From NCBI GenBank assembly GCA_934216185.1, contig CAKQBM010000065.1, forward strand, positions 1 through 10,469: DNA of 10,469 nucleotides. Direction: 5' to 3'. The notes beneath the pieces were generated by a model that had not been told where the DNA came from, did no database searches, and was given only the letters and a program-made list of their open reading frames with translations. Shown one piece after another: positions 7,329-10,469 of this stretch; the first letter of the stretch is position 1; each line of letters opens with the position of its first letter. This stretch comes from an uncultured Streptococcus sp. Its GTDB lineage: Bacteria > Bacillota > Bacilli > Lactobacillales > Streptococcaceae. Position numbers and translations under genes: made by a program.

Positions 7329-7402
7329 ATTTACTTGATTGTGTAACAATCTAAGTAACTAACGAGGATGGGCAAAAACTCACAGGAGAAAATCAAGTAA
7401 AT
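7329..7402. repeat. 12-bp perfect inverted repeat enclosing a small hairpin
   Basis: ATTTACTTGATT (7329-7340) is the exact reverse complement of AATCAAGTAAAT (7391-7402), 50 bases apart. Overlapping the left arm is a small hairpin GATTGT-GTA-ACAATC (7337-7351), so the two cannot form fully at the same time. Confidence 0.65.
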
Positions 7403-7414
7403 CTTTTCACAATA

Positions 7415-7458
7415 AAACGTATAGTATCAAGTTTTTCAATACCTGATATTATACGTTT
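7415..7458. repeat. Long A/T-rich stem-loop in front of the adhesin gene
   Basis: AAACGTATAGTATCA (7415-7429) pairs over 15 bases, one of them G-T, with TGATATTATACGTTT (7444-7458). Stem-loops with this AAACGTATA...TATACGTTT core are common between pneumococcal genes. With only TCTTGATTTT behind it, it could weakly end transcription from prfC. Confidence 0.65.
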
Positions 7459-7470
7459 CTTGATTTTAAA

Positions 7471-7501
7471 GACTTTTTGCCTGTTTTTTTGGCAAAAAAT
7501 C
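7471..7501. repeat. Stem-loop just upstream of the adhesin promoter
   Basis: GACTTTTTGCC (7471-7481) pairs with GGCAAAAAATC (7491-7501) with one mismatch, around the loop TGTTTTTTT. An outer TTGATTTT/AAAATCAA pair (7460-7467/7496-7503) is an alternative. It ends 11 bases before the -35 box, so it could be an operator or a barrier to read-through; there is no U tail. Confidence 0.5.
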
Positions 7502-7512
7502 AAAAAAATAAT

Positions 7513-7541
7513 TTGACTTAGCATAGTAACTTGTGTATAAT
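7513..7541 (+). promoter_or_regulatory. Promoter of the serine-rich repeat adhesin gene
   Basis: TTGACT (7513-7518) and TATAAT (7536-7541) are 17 bases apart, only one base from consensus. The start would be near 7548, with a leader of about 46 bases. Confidence 0.88.
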
Positions 7542-7581
7542 GGGAAACAATTGCATAAGGCTATTTATTATAGACTTTTTT

Positions 7582-7586
7582 GGAGG
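7582..7586 (+). promoter_or_regulatory. Ribosome binding site that fixes the adhesin start
   Basis: GGAGG lies seven bases before the ATG at 7594. It supports this start over the in-frame M52 (7747), where the related PsrP protein is sometimes begun. Confidence 0.8.
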
Positions 7587-7593
7587 GAAATAA

Positions 7594-10469
7594 ATGTTTT
7601 TCAGACGTCAAAAGGGTCAATACCGCGAAACGGACCGTGTGACACGTTATAAGTTAATTAAATCAGGTAAACATTGGTTGCGAGCTTCAACCTCTCTTTT
7701 TGGTTTGTTCAAAGTTATGCGGGGTGGTGTTGATACGACTCAAGTCATGACTGAAGTAGTAGAAGATAAAGATAACCATTCGATTACAGGATTAGATATT
7801 ATAAAGGGTCTAGCTGCTACAGGAGCTGTCTTGGGTGGGGCTGTTGCGACTGAAACTAAAGTTTTTGCAAATGAAGCAGTAGCTTTAGAAAAAACATTAG
7901 AAAATCCAGATTTATTGGTTACAAATGATACAGTAGTTTTAGGGACCACTTCAAAAGTAGATACAAGTAAGGTTGCGAGTGAGAGTTTATCGATTTCCCA
8001 ATCTTTATTTACTAGTGTCTCAGAAAGTATGAATTCTGTTTTTGACATTTCAGAGAGTATTTCGATTTCTAGTGCTTCAGAGAGTGTTTCAGCAAGTGCA
8101 AGTATGATGGATTCGATGACATTGTTAGATTCTTCCTCTGTAAATACTAGCCAAACAACGGTACCTATAAGCAATTCAGTTTCAACTACTATGTCTGAAA
8201 CAGTTAGTGGATTGGAAGTTCAATCTGAAGAGAACTTGGGCAAAAAAGAATTATCTAGCTTATCTCCTATATCTGAATTGAGGCTTACTAAATTGGATAG
8301 AGGTTCACTTGGGGAGAATGGAGATATCACTAGTCTTGTTGGAGCTACAGCTGCTACATTATTATCTTCAGAGATTTCTACTAAACAACAGGATGAAAAT
8401 CGTAAGAAGCTCGCAAAACTCTCAGCTGAAATGGGTGAGTATCTAGCAAAAGCTGTAGGATTGCCGCATGCGGACTCAGCTATTAGCAAAGTGAATGCTG
8501 CTGTGACTGCTATCGAGACAGCCCTTGCTAATCCTAAAGCAGATTTGACAGAAACTGTAAAACTAGCGATGTCTGCTCGTAATTCCATTGTTAATGCTGT
8601 TCTAGGTGCACATTCAGGTCAACGTGATAGTCGTAACGGACAAGCGATAGAGAGAGGAACGTCTCCTAGGGCATCAAATCGTGCAGCAGGTCAGAGCCGT
8701 GCAGCCTCTAATCCGCCTACGATTACGATGCCATCTGATGTCACTTTTTATAATGATGATGCCGTCACTAATTTTCAGATACAATTACGTGATGATAGAG
8801 GGATGGATAGAATCAGTGCTTCTGCATCCAATGCTATTATTACAGGTATAACTTCCCCAAATTATCCTGCTACTAGTAGAAGAGGGCCAGGGGATTTATG
8901 GACTTATGACTACAGAGGGAATCGAACAGGATTCCAAAAATCATATAACATTGATATAACAGGTACAGTTGGCCGTAAAGGTACTGCTTGGGAACCGTAT
9001 AGACCAGGTACCTATCCTCTTGAATATACCGTTAGAGATATTGATGGTCAGACTGCTACAGCCACTACCAATTTCCATGTCAAAGGATTCAATGAGCGAC
9101 AAAATCCTGTGAGTGGCGCGACTGTCGCAGTAAATGATAAAACAAATTTAAGTCCAACAGAAAGAAATCAAGTCTTGGCTAATTTTAAAACAGCCAATGC
9201 GAGCATTCTTTCAAGTACAGACTACAAAAAAGGAACTGAAGAAGGTTCAATCGGTGTAGCTGATAATGGAGATGTCACTATTACTTATCGTGATAGAACA
9301 TCGGATACAGTTAGAGATAATGTTAAGTATGGTGTGGAGAAAGCGACTGACACATTCTATGCAGTAAGTGATGAGTCTCTGTCTAATATAAATCTAAGAA
9401 GTCTTGTGCGTCCAGTTGGCGGAGCTTCTGACTTCCCTAGTAGGACAAGATTTGCATGGAAACAAGGTCAAGCTCCTACAATGACAGCGATGAGGGACCC
9501 AGAGAACCCTAGAACTGCAATCTTAACAGTAACTCACCCAGATAATACTACTACGGATTTAACATACAATTATAGAGTTTATCAAAAGATAGAAACTAAT
9601 ACTAAAGCTGGTGTTACTGGTCAATTCTATGGCTTCAAAGGCGGTACTAATGGTCGAACTGCTAGTGGTAGCTTGTCGAATAATATAGGTGACAATACTA
9701 GCTCGTATACCAATGTTAGAGACCTTCCTGCAAATACAACCTGGACCTATGAGTACAAATTAAATAGTACCTTAAATGGTACAGGCGCACTACAGAAAAC
9801 ACCAGCTGGTGGGAAACCAGAGTTTAGTAGAGTTTGGAATAATACCCAAGCGCATCAAACAGAGTACCGTGTAGTAGCGACTTATCCAACAGGACGCTTT
9901 GGAACTCCGTCTGCACAAGATCCTGCTTTGACAAGTGAGACAAGCTTTACTTATACAGTAGTGGATCCAGTGGCTAAGCAAGAGTATGTTACAACAGTTG
10001 GAAACACAGCTCCACTAAATGACATTATTTCAAATCCTGGCAATGCACTTAAAAATTCTAATTCTAGTGTAGTGATTCCGAATGGGACAACGTATGAATG
10101 GGTATCCAGACCAGATGCTTCAGCTCCAGGTATCTATAAGAAAGAAGCTAAAGTTACTTTACCACAAGGTTCTACTAATACAGCCCGTAACAGTACACTA
10201 GTTCCTGTAATGATTAAGGTTAATCCACAGGCACCACAGATTGCAGATGACCAAGTAACAAATACAGGTGGTCTTCCAAATAAAGGAATTACAGTAACAG
10301 ATGTAACACCAGGAGCGACAGTTACATTGACAGTTGGCAACAAGACCTTTACAAAAGTTGCGGGGAATAATGATACTAGTTTAACGTTTACGCCAACAGA
10401 TCTTGCAACAGCATACAATGGTAATAATGGTCTTCTTCCAACAGGAAATGTAACAGTTAAACAAAGTAA
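7594..10469 (+). CDS. Serine-rich repeat adhesin, PsrP/GspB type, N-terminal 958 codons (3' end outside window)
   Basis: The frame is open from ATG at 7594 to the window end; the final TAA at 10467-10469 is out of frame. Serine-rich repeat proteins are glycosylated adhesins exported by the accessory SecA2/SecY2 system. Residues 1-45 (MFFRRQKGQYRE, RYKLIKSGKHWLRA) closely match the long GspB-type signal peptide (KxYKxGKxW class); a hydrophobic core follows (69-85) with likely cleavage after VFA (92). Residues 52-115 match PsrP (ITGLDIIKG, ALEKTLEN, TNDTVVLGT). Then come a short Ser-rich region (about 120-208), a helical, later basic stretch (209-369), an Ig/Siglec-like domain (374-505), a GspB Unique-like domain (506-580), a beta-rich region with YRVYQKIE and GVTGQFYGFKGG (580-789), a Rib-like domain (790-877) and part of another beta module starting near TGGLPNKGITV. 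The main serine repeats and anchor must lie further right. Confidence 0.93.
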   Translation, partial: MFFRRQKGQYRETDRVTRYKLIKSGKHWLRASTSLFGLFKVMRGGVDTTQVMTEVVEDKDNHSITGLDIIKGLAATGAVLGGAVATETKVFANEAVALEKTLENPDLLVTNDTVVLGTTSKVDTSKVASESLSISQSLFTSVSESMNSVFDISESISISSASESVSASASMMDSMTLLDSSSVNTSQTTVPISNSVSTTMSETVSGLEVQSEENLGKKELSSLSPISELRLTKLDRGSLGENGDITSLVGATAATLLSSEISTKQQDENRKKLAKLSAEMGEYLAKAVGLPHADSAISKVNAAVTAIETALANPKADLTETVKLAMSARNSIVNAVLGAHSGQRDSRNGQAIERGTSPRASNRAAGQSRAASNPPTITMPSDVTFYNDDAVTNFQIQLRDDRGMDRISASASNAIITGITSPNYPATSRRGPGDLWTYDYRGNRTGFQKSYNIDITGTVGRKGTAWEPYRPGTYPLEYTVRDIDGQTATATTNFHVKGFNERQNPVSGATVAVNDKTNLSPTERNQVLANFKTANASILSSTDYKKGTEEGSIGVADNGDVTITYRDRTSDTVRDNVKYGVEKATDTFYAVSDESLSNINLRSLVRPVGGASDFPSRTRFAWKQGQAPTMTAMRDPENPRTAILTVTHPDNTTTDLTYNYRVYQKIETNTKAGVTGQFYGFKGGTNGRTASGSLSNNIGDNTSSYTNVRDLPANTTWTYEYKLNSTLNGTGALQKTPAGGKPEFSRVWNNTQAHQTEYRVVATYPTGRFGTPSAQDPALTSETSFTYTVVDPVAKQEYVTTVGNTAPLNDIISNPGNALKNSNSSVVIPNGTTYEWVSRPDASAPGIYKKEAKVTLPQGSTNTARNSTLVPVMIKVNPQAPQIADDQVTNTGGLPNKGITVTDVTPGATVTLTVGNKTFTKVAGNNDTSLTFTPTDLATAYNGNNGLLPTGNVTVKQS

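Noticed and set aside
7740..10418. Long minus-strand open frames opposite the adhesin gene
   Set aside because: They arise from the codon bias of Ser/Thr/Ala-rich coding sequence; none has a ribosome site or a recognisable product.
10467..10469. Terminal TAA as the stop codon of the adhesin
   Set aside because: Codons start at positions with remainder 1 on division by 3; the last full codon is AGT at 10465-10467, so this TAA is out of frame and the gene continues.

Overview
The window looks like chromosome of a mitis-group streptococcus (S. pneumoniae, S. mitis, S. oralis or a close relative). Three things point there: a gatC-gatA-gatB operon close to prfC, a BOX repeat of the pneumococcal/mitis type, and two cell-wall surface proteins, one of which starts like the PsrP/GspB family of serine-rich repeat adhesins. 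The assignment rests on recognising sequences; no search was run.

Layout. (1) 1-785, plus strand: the C-terminal end of an LPXTG-anchored surface protein with 48-residue repeats; it began upstream of the window. (2) 786-1000: a terminator for that gene, then a bidirectional terminator shared with the convergent gat operon. (3) 1001-4211, minus strand: gatC, gatA and gatB, the three subunits of the tRNA-dependent amidotransferase, joined by two TAATG stop-start overlaps and preceded by an extended -10 promoter. (4) 4212-4595: a bidirectional terminator and a promoter-hairpins-terminator unit that may be a small minus-strand RNA of about 110 nt. (5) 4596-5238, minus strand: a small gene of unknown function with a strong promoter, a BOX element just behind it, and a DUF4160-like gene whose 5' end is missing at the BOX boundary. 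(6) 5474-7018, plus strand: prfC (release factor 3) with a consensus promoter. (7) 7019-7593: about 575 bases without a gene, packed with hairpins, including three diverged tandem copies of a hairpin module, ending in a near-consensus promoter. (8) 7594-10469, plus strand: the N-terminal 958 codons of a large serine-rich repeat adhesin, still open at the window end.

The gat genes and prfC are core translation genes (Gln-tRNA/Asn-tRNA correction; peptide-release factor recycling). The accessory content is the two surface proteins and the small DUF-type pair. The adhesin has the long signal peptide typical of cargo of the accessory SecA2/SecY2 system, so glycosyltransferase and accessory Sec genes would be expected beyond the right edge; none is visible here.

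The parts least explained by known features are the hairpin array at 7061-7320, the candidate RNA at 4337-4448, the BOX-truncated DUF4160 gene beside a gene whose C-terminal half resembles it, and the binding region of the adhesin, which resembles the GspB Siglec-plus-Unique arrangement but lacks the expected arginine motif.
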